A stretch of 64,000 bases of DNA. Source: Lepas anatifera (taxonomy: Eukaryota > Arthropoda > Thecostraca > Lepadidae). The position numbers were made by a program, and so were the translations under genes. The notes beneath the pieces were generated by a model. That model saw only the letters and a program-made list of their open reading frames with translations. It did not search any database and had not been told where the DNA came from. Numbering within the stretch: position 1 is the stretch's first letter; each line of letters starts with the position of its first letter. This document shows, piece by piece, positions 12,901 to 23,963 of the stretch. The stretch lies in the NCBI GenBank assembly GCA_034440635.1, contig JAOTON010001598.1:310001-374000 (forward strand). The letters are read 5' to 3'.

Positions 12901-13190
12901 CACCTAATGCCTCATTATCGCCAATAATCGTACGGGTAAAGCCGATGTGGTGCTCCTTGAGCTCATCTCGTGGCCTCTCAGCTGGTCTTGGCCCCTTGAG
13001 CTGATTACTTGCCCTCTAAGCTGATCTGGTGCCCCTGAGTCAATCGAGTGCCCCACGGAGCAAATAATTGTGCCTCCTGAACCTATATAATGCTCTCTGA
13101 GTTAGTGTAATGCTTCCGAGCTTGTTTGGTGCCCTAATAGCTGATTTAGTGCCCATTGAGCTGATTCGGGCCCCCGAACTGATCTCATGC
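9922..13190 (+). repeat. Array of six ~520-575-bp units with ABAB higher-order pattern
   Basis: Units begin at 9922, 10495, 11029, 11591, 12125 and 12645, each starting with CAGGG and several with a full TIR-like CAGGGxxxCAGCCAGG. The CACGTG landmark lies at 9951, 10523, 11045, 11619, 12142 and 12674. Units 1 and 3 (type A) share an extra segment containing GAGCGCTGGTCTTGAACCCT. Units 2 and 4 (type B) lack it. Unit 5 (B') differs in detail and unit 6 (C) is clearly divergent. The order A-B-A-B-B'-C shows that an A+B dimer of about 1.1 kb was duplicated. Confidence 0.85.
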
Positions 13191-14960
13191 CTCCCCAAGT
13201 TGATTCTGTCTCCTAAGTCAATATGGTGCCTCTTCAGCTGATTAGGTGCCCCCTCAACTGATTATTGATGTCTCCTTAGATGGTCTGGTCCCCCCTGAGC
13301 TGGTTTGGTGGGCCCTGAGCCCACCTTGTGTCCCCTGAGCTGTTATGTTGCTCCCTGAGCTGATTTAGGCTCCTGCCATAGTCCGGGGGCTGGAAGCTGA
13401 TCTGAGCCCCCGAGCGGATCGATCTGGTGCCACCTGAGATGCAATAATGCCCCTGAGTCGATTTGGTACCTGCTGAGTCCATCTGCTGCCCTCTGAGCTA
13501 ATCTGGTGCCTGAGCTAAGCTGACCTGGGCCTCCTTACGTGATTTCATGAGCAGCTCTAAAGCCCTGGGCTGAGCTGGGCCCACAGAGGCTGATGAGGCT
13601 TGAGATTGTATGGGGCTCCTGAGCTGATTAAGTACCTCCTGACTTGATCTGGTATTCCCGAGCTGGTCGTGGACCACTGATCTGATTGTTTGTACCCTAA
13701 GCTAATCTGGTGCCCTATGGGCATCTGGTGTCCCCTGAGCAGCTCTGGGGCTTTTGAACTGATTGGGCCCCGAGCTGGTGAGGGATCCCTGAGCTGATTT
13801 AGTACCCCTGACTTGAACTTGCCCCCTGAGCTGATCGATCTGCTGCACCCTGAGCAGATATACTGCCCCTGAACATAACTAATGCCCCCTGAGTCGATCT
13901 GGTGCCTGCTGAGTCATCAGTGTGTCTCCTGAGCCCATCTGATTCCCTCTGAGCTAGTCTGGTGCTACATTGCTAGTATGGTGCCCTTTAAGCTGACCTG
14001 GACCTCCTGGTGTGATTACGTGATTTCCTGAGCAGCTCCCAGGCCCTGGGCTGAGCTGGGCCCACAGGGGTTGGTGAGGGCCCCTGAGATGGTATGGGGC
14101 TCCTCAGCTGATTAAGTGCCTCCTGACTTGATCTGGTATTCCCGAGCTGATCTGGGCCCCGAGCTGGTCGGGGACCACTGATCTGATTATTTGTCCCCGA
14201 GGCTGATCTGGTGCCCTATGGGCCGATCTGGTGTTCCCTGAGCAGCTCTGGGGCTTTTGAACTGCTTGGGCCCCGAGCTGGTGAGGGATTCCTGAGCTAA
14301 TTTAGTGGCCCTGACTTGATCCTGCCCCCTGACCTGACTTGAGGCCCCTGAACTGATCTGGTACCCCAAGAGCTGATCTGGGGCCCAAGAGTGGGTCTAG
14401 GTTCTGAGTGTACCCTGAGCTGGTCTGGGCGCTGAGCTTGTGAGAGCCCCTAAGTTGGCTTGAGGTCCCCTGAGGTGATCTGGCGCCTTAAACTGTTCTG
14501 GGGCTTCTTGAACTGGTTTAAGGCCCTATGAGCCTATCTGTGGCCCATGAGCTAGTCTGATGACCACATCTCTGGGACCAATGAGCTAGTCTAGTCCCTG
14601 GGTGAAGAATGAGCTGCTCTGTGGCCTGATCTACATCAGGGGCCCCTGAGGTGGTCTTGAATAGACAGATAAAAATAACACAAGGCCAACTCCCATCATT
14701 TCGGGGCGGGTTCACTGAGCTAGTTTAGTCCCTGGAGGCACAACTGGGGGATGGGGGAAGCTGCTCTGGGGGCCTCTGATCCACATTTGGGGGCCCCAGA
14801 GCTGGTCTTGAATAGATGGGGAATAAGAACACAATGGAAACTCCCTTGTAAAACGGAGCTAACGAGGAATGAAGAATCTCTAAAACGGCTTGTGATACCT
14901 AGACACCCCAGGTTATATAAATTGCTTATTATACTGGTGGATTCTGGGAAGGGATGATAA
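13190..14960 (+). repeat. Degenerate short-period repeat, CTGAGCTGATCTGGTGCCC type
   Basis: The region consists of irregular units of roughly 20-30 bp built from a CCCCTGAGCTGATCTGG core. The same region, diverged, forms 2205-3180 in copy 1 and, inverted, about 54900-56880 in copy 3. It is not a CRISPR array: the unit is degenerate and there are no unique spacers of constant length. Confidence 0.8.
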
Positions 14961-15656
14961 AAAGGCATGTGCCCCTGAGCTCAGAGCACTGTCCCCTAAA
15001 CCAGGATTTCTACTAATTAATTTAAATGAAGAACTAGTTGTTACAATTTTCAGCCCTGTCACACCATCCCCATCTAAACCACCGGCCTGTTCACCTTTTA
15101 TTTACTCTTAACTGGGACCGATCCTTGAGAATATGGAACTTAATAAACGATTTCAAAAGGTATCTCCCAAATTTTTCCGGCAGCAAAAATGTGTTCTTCC
15201 AAAGACACTATGCCACTCCTCGTCCCACGGCGATTGTGGGAGGCAAGGAACTTAATCCGTGTTCCTCAACCTGCACATTGTAACAGATATCACATGCTCC
15301 GCTGATGTTAAGTATTTGCATTAGTTGGCTGTCCTTAAATCTATCCCAAAAAAGTAGTGTTTTGGCTACTTCCATGGCATTTTGGTGATATTTTGTTCCT
15401 TTTTCGGTTTTAATCGAATTTTCCTTCTCTGTCAATGATTTCTTTGCATTTTTATTGAACCAAAGATGCCCAAAAAATGATATATACAAAGATATAGTAA
15501 GTTTTTTAGGTTACGTTAAAAAGTGCCCTTTTTTCCCCGGGGTGCCCCTCAAAGTTGGTGTGCCCCCCATACGAAAGCTCTGGCTGCGTCCCTGATCCTA
15601 GCCCCGGGTGGATGCACCTAGTCACATTATTTGTGTATTTTTCTCTGATGGCTAGG

Positions 15657-17524
15657 TTAGCACGCGCCCCGCTGCGATCCCTGGTATGACGCGCCTCGCT
15701 GGGGGAGAATTTCGCCCCCCTCCGTTTCTCATTTCCCAGGAAAGCTAAAGGAAAATTAGGCACGGTGTTTTAAAGATCTTGACGAGACGAAGACAATTTA
15801 TACGAAGTATTTTTATGTCAGGTCAATATTGAGGTCAGCACAGGTCAAAGAAGGCTCCTTAGGCTTACAATAAGGCAGTGTACGTTTCTCTCTCTATATC
15901 CTATTTGTACTCAGTAGAGCGGAAATAAATATGTATGCACCATTGGATTCCTCTCATCGTGGAAAATCTAATTATGTATAATTTGACCTTCTTAGGTCAA
16001 ATTGTGAAAATGACCTGACATCGAGCTAGGTCAAGGTCACAGGGTGACCTGATATGGTCATGTTGCATATCAATCGACTCCCCGTGACAATATAAGCACA
16101 ATGCAAGCAAAATGGAAGCTTTATCTCAATTTAGTAAGAATTTATTGGCAAAACAATCACGGTATGCTCCTGGGACCTAACATAGCCTTTAACACGCGCA
16201 TTGACGGGGGTCTGAGCAACCTTCGCATTGACGGGTGGGGGGGGCGGGTACCCGCCCCCCTAAGATCTCAAGAACCACGGTAGGTAGCGAAAAACGGTAA
16301 ACGGTGTTGGGCTGCCCATCCACTTCTCCATCGAAAACATTTGAACCATTTTTTGTCAGGTCACATTTAAGGTCACGAGAGTTCAAAACATGCCGTCATA
16401 GGGATAACATGTAAATTCAGTTTTTCGGCCATTACATCTCAATAAGTAAAGATAGAGCAAAACGACTTGAACTATATGAATCCTCTCAGTAAGCCAAATC
16501 GAATGATATATAACTTGACCTTGCTAGGTCAAATCAAGGATTTGACCTGACCTGAGGTCAGGTCAGGGTCAAATTATATGAAATGCAAATCATTAGAACT
16601 GCAAAGCCCAGGCGAGTCTAATGCAGCTAAAATAAATGCTCTATCACCATCCGTTACTGAGTTAGTCCGTAAAAAACTATTTTTCCAATGTATTTCCAAT
16701 GGAGAGGTCATGCCTCGTACCTGACCTTAGGTCATCGATATCAAAAATACCGGAACATATTTTAGAGAACTCGGTGGGGACATTGTGTGATATGAGTTTC
16801 AATCGGATAAGTTCACCCTGCTCCGACTTATGCTATCTTAAACTTTTTTAGATCGGGTCACTTGACCTGTACTGGTGACCTGACCTTGGGTGACCTAACC
16901 GTAAAATTTTCACAGAAGTTGCAAAAATGATGAGGGAAAAGGTATGCCAAGTACGGTGGCGCTATGCGCCGCCGTTTTTCTGCTATCTCCGAAAAACCCG
17001 AGGGGGGCGGGTACCCGCCCCCGTCAATGCGCGTGTTAAGAGGTCAGATGATCAAAAACTCAACTTTAAGGCCAAGATCGTGGTAAGAATACATGATTTG
17101 ATTATTTTCAGCTTTATCTGTCCCCTATTTACTGAAAACGAGCCTTTTCTATTTTTCACCGTAGACTTAAAATGAGGTGACCAAAAAATTTACCCCATCT
17201 TAGGTCCATAATATCAAAATTCTGAGATTTGCATATTTTTAGACCCTAATGAGCCCATCATACTGTGAAAGTTTCAAACTGATCGGTTGACTGATGTTCC
17301 TTAGGCGCCGCTTCAAACTCGTGATTTTAGGTTTTGAGGTTGGGTCGCTTGACCTTGGATAGCTCCTTGACCTGACATGACCTGACCTAAAAAATTGTGT
17401 CGGATGCGCAAAATCAATCAGAGATAAGGTACTGTACGTTCCGTTGTTGTGCCTTTCTTCGTTTTTGCGTTATCTTTGGAAAACCAGGGGGAGAATTTCA
17501 CCCCCCCAGCGTCGTGCGTGTTAA
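15657..17524 (+). mobile_element. TTAA-type non-autonomous element, interrupted (outer)
   Basis: The left end is TTAGCACGCGCCCCGC (the first four bases are TTAG, probably a decayed TTAA). The right end is GCGTCGTGCGTGTTAA with TTAA at 17521-17524. Subterminal sequences include GGGGGAGAATTTCGCCCCCC near the left and GGGGGAGAATTTCACCCCCC near the right. The body is rich in AGGTCA/TGACCT. Without the nested element it is about 1.02 kb. TTAA target duplication is the mark of piggyBac-like transposons; no transposase is present and that assignment is inference. Confidence 0.7.
16189..17039 (+). mobile_element. TTAA-type element nested in the outer element
   Basis: TTAA at 16189-16192 and 17036-17039 flank TIRs reading CACGCGCATTGACGGGGG inward from both ends. 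A palindrome of at least 20 bp around GGGTACCC lies just inside each end (16239-16260 and 17003-17022). The insertion is proved by the paralog at 19703-20873. There, GACCTAAGGTGACC, TTTTAA and AGGTCACAAATCAAAA are continuous (about 20399-20434), whereas here the matching left and right halves are split at TTAA. There is no coding capacity. Confidence 0.85.
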
Positions 17525-18306
17525 TGTCAAGCAGAACGTAACGATATCTTACTTGAGCTTTGTCTCATGCAATTTAAACGACAAAAAACGCATTACAAAA
17601 ATATTGTTGTACATTAGTTTCTGAGGTTTACTAGCCGCCTGCTATTTTCCTTGACATTAAGATATTTGAGCTTGAATTTGTCATTTCATGATATCATCTA
17701 ACATTAAAACTTTGGGTAATAAAGTAAGCCGCGCCCAGTATCAGCTCAGTGCTGGACTGAACCTGGTCACCGCGCTCGCCCAAATCCCGCCGGGCTGAAA
17801 AGTCTCACGATTTCGAATAAAACTCAAACTAAAATCGTTCTTATAAGCTTGCATGTGAAGAGAAATTGGATATCATTCCTAAATTGTGTATGACGTTGTT
17901 ACTCGATCATTCTGAATGCATCCTGCCCTTTGGTAGATGACACTTTGTTGGATTATACCCTGTCACTTTGGTAGGCTATGAACTGCCACTTTGGTAGACT
18001 TATAATCCACTAAATCGCAATGGAGATAGGACCGGTTATATCCCGCCTTAGAGAGGGGGAGTGCTCACTCCCTCAATATCAAGACCAAGGCTGTCATGAA
18101 AACCACCACTTGAAGTCTTGTGAGGGCTATGATTCTTTGATTGTATTCACGCACCATAGACTTAAAACCGAGCTGGCGAAAGAGGGCGAATTTAGACCAT
18201 GTTGAGAATTTATGGGAAACTGCTTCAACTATGTATGTGCTACAAAAACGGCGAATGCACTAAAAGCCAGACTCTTTCCAAGGTCAGCGTTTCTAAGCCG
18301 CAAGGT

Positions 18307-18353
18307 CATCTCCATAGGCTTTACAGGCTTTACAGCCTGAGTCTATGGAGATG
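18307..18353. other. Hairpin with 11-bp perfect stem
   Basis: CATCTCCATAG at 18307-18317 is followed by its exact reverse complement CTATGGAGATG at 18343-18353. The 25-nt loop itself contains a repeated GGCTTTACAG. Function unknown. Confidence 0.6.
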
Positions 18354-18764
18354 CAGGTGCTTTTCGACGGGCTTAGCAACAAAACTAACGCTTGGATTTC
18401 CTTGAAACTGGCTTTGCTTGAAATCTCTGGTTTTTTATTCACAGAATCCATGCAATTTCTTATCCACACTAGGATAATGTTTTCGGAAATATTGAACCAG
18501 CCTAGGGTTTTAGGAACCTGCTTTAAACGGGCTAAGCTCATATATGAAGTCTTTTGCACTGTTTCCTAAAGTTTGGATTCAAAGTTATTTGTTGGCATTA
18601 GTTTTGGCATCACAGTACTATATTTCCAATTTTGTACGGTATTGCTGATACTTCAGGTGTTATTGATCTGCAACAGAGGCTTTAACTTAACCTGTGACCT
18701 CACACCATTATATAACCTTCAAAATGTCGCCAATGAACATGTGCTTAAATATTGTGGCCTAATA

Positions 18765-18835
18765 TGACGTCATACAGAATGACGTCACATGGGTCAATTG
18801 CCTTGTATGTGGGTTATTGACGTCATGGGGGTCAA
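18765..18835. promoter_or_regulatory. Cluster of three CRE palindromes
   Basis: TGACGTCA occurs at 18765-18772, 18780-18787 and 18828-18835, that is, three full CREB/ATF palindromes in 71 bp. A GGGTCAATTG motif follows the second and third. No TATA box or open frame is obviously linked, so a promoter or enhancer role is inference only. Confidence 0.45.
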
Positions 18836-19702
18836 TTGCTGTGTAAATAGCAGTAAATATAAGATCTTGGAGAGTGATCTTTAAATCAGACCCAGCCTTC
18901 ATATGAAGTGTCCTTGCCACATCATCCCTGTTTCTCATCATTCCGTCATCTCTTGCTCCCCATTGTAGGTATAGCGATATAACGGCGCGATTGTGGTAAT
19001 CCCGGAAGGTAAGAGGCTGTCCATAAATATCCTGATACACTTTTATAATTTCAATATCCCTGTCCATTTAATGTGTTTAGATCTCCATGTGTAACACTTG
19101 ATAACGCTGTGACTGACTCCCCAATGCACTTTTGTAATATATTTTTAAATGAGATCACAGTTTTGTTGAAACTGCCGAGAAACCATTATAGGCATATTTC
19201 GTTTCGCTAAAAGCTCCCTGTATTAAATTTCCGCGCACTTTAAGATTCAAACTAAGGGGCACTGTCTCCTGATTCAAAACAATGAAGACATACTTTTCCA
19301 TCTGGCAATGCATGCCACGTGATAATTGTTCACAAAAGGCATGGCTTTTGCTCCGTTATATCCCTCAACTAGCTCAGCTGAGCGTAATTACGCGCGATTC
19401 TTAGGTCAACCGAGGGTAGTAAGAACATTGGCGATGTCTTTATTTCGATCGATTGAAGTTAAAAATGCGGTCTTTTTCCAGACCTATTTTGTTCATAAAT
19501 AGTCCTTATTAGAATTTCGGCGAAATGGTCCATCTCCTAGAGATCAGTTTTTCTTTCTTTTCTAAATGCTTATCGATTTTCTTAAATACCTGTGGTTAGT
19601 ATTTTTCACCTCTAAAATTCCCCTCCACCTTAGAAAAAACAGTGTGAGATACTTTAGGAGCCCTACCACTGCGCGCATTAAGAAACATGTGATACAAAGT
19701 CA

Positions 19703-20873
19703 TTAACCCTTGCCCCGGTGGCGGGTACGAGCCACCTTCGCCCTGGTGGGGGCTAAAAGACCCCCACGATCTCAAAACTAAGAGAGCTAGAAAAGCGCAA
19801 ACGGCAATCGAAGCTCTTCGAAAATGATATCGAAAATACTTCAGTCATTTTTCTTGTCAAGCCAATATCAAGGTCACCAGAGGTCAAAATAGGTCAAAAT
19901 CGCTAATATGAGGTGTACTAAGAAAACCTCCTATATCTCAGAAACTATGATAGCTAGAAACATTTTTCTAACACCATTCAAAGCTCTTGAGATGTGCTTT
20001 CATTACAGTGGCATTCATTTTCGTGTCAGGTCAAAGCCTGGGAAGCTACAGGTCACTAAATATTGGGCATATTCTTGGGAATGTCCATAGCCACCCATGC
20101 ATAAGGGCGTTTACTTTTTCGCTAATAGCTTCCAAACAAACAAGATACAGTCATAGTTTATGCACCATTGCAATCCTCTCGTCAATACGAATCGAATGAT
20201 ATATGATATTGCTATGCCAGGTCAAATTTAAGAATTTGACCTGACCCAGGTCAACGGTCTGACCCAACTTGACCTGGTATAGTCATGATGTATATCATTT
20301 GACTTCCAGTGACTAAACAAACACTTCGGTGACAAAATAAAAGCTCTATCTTAGTTTATTCAAAATTTATAGAGAAAAACACCAAAAATGCTTATTTGAC
20401 CTAAGGTGACCTTTTAAAGGTCACAAATCAAAAATTTTGGTATCAGCTTCAGAAATGGGCTAAGAGCAAGTCGCAACCGATGTTTGAAGTTGATTCCATC
20501 CATACTTACTGAGAAAAGCTCATTTCGTGATTTTCCCCATGCATTGTCAACGGGAGGTCATGCTCTGCACATGACCTTAGGTCACCAATATCAAAATCCC
20601 GGAACAAATGTTGTAGCTCCTGGTGGGCCCAAGATGTGGTATGAGTTTCAACTTGATCGATTAACCCTTCTTTAGTTATGCCGTCCTAGTATCTTTTGGG
20701 TGAGGTCACTTCACCTGACCTGGTGACCTGACCTGATATGACCTTGAGCCAAAATTTTCAGGAAAGATGTAAAAATGATGAAGAAACAGCTGACCAGTTT
20801 GGCGCTGCGCGCCGCGTTGTTTGGTCACTTTGGAAAACCCGAGGGGGTTCTAAAAGACCCCCACCGCAGTTAA
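19703..20873 (+). mobile_element. TTAA-type element, complete (1.17 kb)
   Basis: TTAA at 19703-19706 is followed by CCCTTGCCCCGGTGGCGGG. The right end carries GACCCCCACCGCAG and TTAA at 20870-20873. A subterminal CTAAAAGACCCCCAC motif occurs near both ends. The interior contains many AGGTCA/TGACCT half-sites (for example 20220-20275 and 20700-20745). It supplies the uninterrupted version of the target into which 16189-17039 inserted. No coding capacity. Confidence 0.8.
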
Positions 20874-22241
20874 GAAACACTAAGAAACAAAAAACATTAA
20901 GAAACAAAGTCATGTGAACAATCACAAAGGCAACCACGCAGTGAGCCAGTGGCTTGGTTGGAACCCACTTTTGGGCTTGGTAACTGTGTTTGTGCAGTAA
21001 AGTGCTGGTCTTGCAAAATGTTTCTGAGCCATCGAGGCTGCTCCGGTAGTTCTGTGGTTTCAAAAGCTTAGACCCATGGATTCGGTAAGCGTGCGGGGCC
21101 AGATAGTAGCGGTAATCCTCTGATGATCCTCAGGGACATATCTCCGTCAGATACGGTGTGTGGTAACAGTACATGATACTGCAGTTGATGGCTGAGCCAG
21201 ATGACAATTCGTTCAACGCCATTTAGAAGTGATGATGAAAAAGGCTCAGGCTGCTCGTCAAGTTTCAAGACTGTACCCATTTTTAGAATTTGCAAGTTTT
21301 CTAAAAAGAACAGTCTCATTTTCTTGTCGCAAACTTCATCAAGGTAAAACTATTCTCGGCTCAACATTGTAAACAGGGTGTGCCAGCGCTGTAAGCGAAG
21401 ACGTATCATATTTTTACGATTATTGTGTAAAGTTGAGGCAAAAAAACCGTACAAGTTAATGTCGCCTTCCTTAGGAAGGTTGTTGTTGCGTAATTAATAA
21501 GGAAGCCGTGATGATGGAATATGCGGCACGGGTTTCATCGGTGGAATGTAAGTCACTTTTTAATTACCGAGAACTGTTTCTTGGTTCTGGGAAGTTTTTG
21601 TTTGGTACGCTCACTTGTTGGGTTCTGGGGTCGAAGGGTTCTAACCATAATGACATGACAATACATGAGTGTTATATGTTTTCAGCTTGTTATAGCGCCG
21701 GTTCTGGAAACAGGATTTTCTCGATAGCCGTACATTCATAGTGATTGAGTGTGTCAGTCATTGAGACATGTGACTATGCTCGCAGGCTGAAACCTCGCGG
21801 GATGGGGAGGTTACGATAGTCTCCAAATAGAACGGCAGTCCATCAAGACAAAGGGCGTGTGCTAAATTAATCTATATATGGGTGATAAAGCTGAGATTTT
21901 ATGTTCGATGCATAGAAAATCGTGTTTTCTGATATATGACTACCAAGAATAACGCCGTGGTATACCATTGCTGACCTAAAACGTGATCATTTTTCATGTA
22001 TGATTAAGTCTGCCTTCGCACCTGACCACTCAGACAATCAGATCTATGCCTGGCCGATTTAATGCTGTCAGTGTGAAATTCACGCGGTAAAGAAACTTTG
22101 CCTTATCTTGATATGGTGATTTGAGAGCTATTGTCTTGTCATGAAAGTTACTTGATGGAGTAGAAGCAAGCGTGGCATGAACAAACCTGATTTGTTCCGA
22201 GGCACGCACGGGTATTGATAGGTTACTCCGTCACTTTTGGT
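20874..22241. other. No gene recognised
   Basis: Only short frames without recognisable domains. No repeats are evident. Confidence 0.4.
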
Positions 22242-23240
22242 TTAACCCGCGCCCCACCGGGGGTCCGGCGCCACCTTCCCCACCGGGGGCCATCGATGGC
22301 CCCCTCTAACTCCGAAAATATGGACGTTAGCGCAAATCTGCAAAGTGCAATAGAAAGCTCGCGTGAATTCAGTAAGAAATTACTTACATGTTTTAGTGCT
22401 CAGGTCAATGGTTTGACCTCCAGAGGTCAAATTAGGTCAAGATCGGCTATTTTCACTCAAATATGCAATGATTAAGCAAACTGGGCATAACTCTTATGTC
22501 ATTAGAGCTATTGAGGCCTGGTAAAGTACATTTGATAGCAAATTGCCAGTACTTTTTCCGCTATGTGGAACGTAAAGACCTCCCGCCAGTGGTTTGACCG
22601 CCAGAGGTCACCTCGTGACCTAATATGACCTGAGGTCACGAAAGGTCAAAAGTAACCTTGCCGTATATCAAATGAAAGCCAGTGACAAGACAAACACGAT
22701 GGTGTTTGTTTCACCGCTCTAGCTCAATTAGGTCAAAGTTATTGTCAAAATACTGTTTTTGACCTCTGGTGACCTTGGATGACCTTGGAAAAGTCAAAGG
22801 GCAAATATGACCCCTGGGATCCGTGAAATGGTGTCCAAAACGTTGTTCTGAGCAGTCTGAGTATTCGCAATCATTTTTGTGGCTTTTATATCATGAAATA
22901 GCTTTTCCCCATGCTTTTCCAATGGGAGAGGTCGCCTCGTGACCTGACCTCAGGGCACGAAATCGAAAATCCCGGATATACCCTTGTAGACCCTGGAGGG
23001 GTCATGAAGTGTGGAAGTTTCAAATCGATCGACTTTGAAATGTAGCTCTTACGAGCTCTAAAGGTGAAGTGAGGTGACCTTGGTTGACCTCGTCTGGTGA
23101 CCTGACCTTGGGTGACCCGGGGTAAAAATTCAGGGATGATGGGAAAATGATGCAGTGAGAGGTAGAGCCCTCAACCGCGGTGCTGCGCCTCGTCTTTTCT
23201 GCTATCCCGAAAACCTTAGGGCCATCATCCCCCTGGTTAA
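22242..23240 (+). mobile_element. TTAA-type element with CCATCGATGG palindrome (1.0 kb)
   Basis: TTAA at 22242-22245 is followed by CCCGCGCCCCACCGGGGG. The right end closes with TTAA at 23237-23240. A perfect 20-bp palindrome, GGGGGCCATCGATGGCCCCC, lies at 22285-22304. At the right end the corresponding palindrome is shortened compared with the copy at 36304-37339. The body is almost identical, in inverted orientation, to that copy and is dense in AGGTCA half-sites. No coding capacity. Confidence 0.85.
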
Positions 23241-23899
23241 GGCTTTTGGAAAATAATTGCTCAACACTATGCTTTCAAGCGGTGAACCAAACGAAAATAG
23301 TGACCGCGAGTGAGAAAGTGAGAATATCGTCCCCCAAAACCTATGGGTCATATCTCTCCCTTTTTCTATAGGCAGAAAAAAGGCCGGAACACCCAAACAC
23401 TTATATAAGCGTATGCAATCATTCCGAAATGAGACCAAACAATCCATTTTAAGTAAAAGTCCATCGGCACAAAATTAATTTGCTACAGAATTTGTTGATA
23501 TTTTGGCTGACAGACTAATGCTGCACGTACTTCTATGGTGCGTACGGCAAAAAGCACGCACACAAATATATTTTTAGACTCTGCCACTTGTAAATGATGC
23601 TTACATGTTGGTCCTTACTGCTTTTCCTAAAGTTTGTGAAGTGTGTGTGCATGCATGGTAATAAGTTAGACTGGATATGTTGCGCGCTGGAAAACGCTTT
23701 TAACGTTGGCTTCTTGGTCCAGAATATAATGAACAAACTTTTGGTTGAATAGAAGCTCCAGGCTAATAAAGCTTCAGTGGCTTCAGTTTTAGGAGCCTCT
23801 TGGTAGGCAACGTGTAACATCATTGGATATATTGCATCCCATATAGGTACTTTTATGCTGGATCCAACAAAAATATATATATGCTATCTCCTCTCTCTC

Positions 23900-23963
<64 letters not shown>

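Larger units (their letters stand above)
9922..15594 (+). mobile_element. hAT-like family 1, copy 2 (complete, non-autonomous, 5.67 kb)
   Basis: The left end is CAGGGGCGCAGCCAGG and the right end is CTGGCTGCGTCCCTG, its near-perfect reverse complement. The element is flanked by an exact 8-bp direct repeat, ATCCTAGC, at 9914-9921 and 15595-15602. TIRs of the CAGGGGCG type and 8-bp TSDs are hallmarks of the hAT superfamily. In order, the inside holds: an array of about 520-575-bp units (9922 to about 13190); a region of degenerate GAGCTGATCTGGTGCCCC-like minirepeats (about 13190-14700); and about 900 bp of unique AT-rich sequence up to the right TIR. No transposase frame exists, so it must have been mobilised in trans. 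It is about 60 bp from the next element. Confidence 0.9.
17525..19702. other. No gene; short CACTTTGGTAG repeats
   Basis: CACTTTGGTAG-like units recur about four times at 17925-18000. The rest carries no recognisable reading frame. The hairpin at 18307-18353 and the CRE cluster at 18765-18835 are listed separately. Confidence 0.45.
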
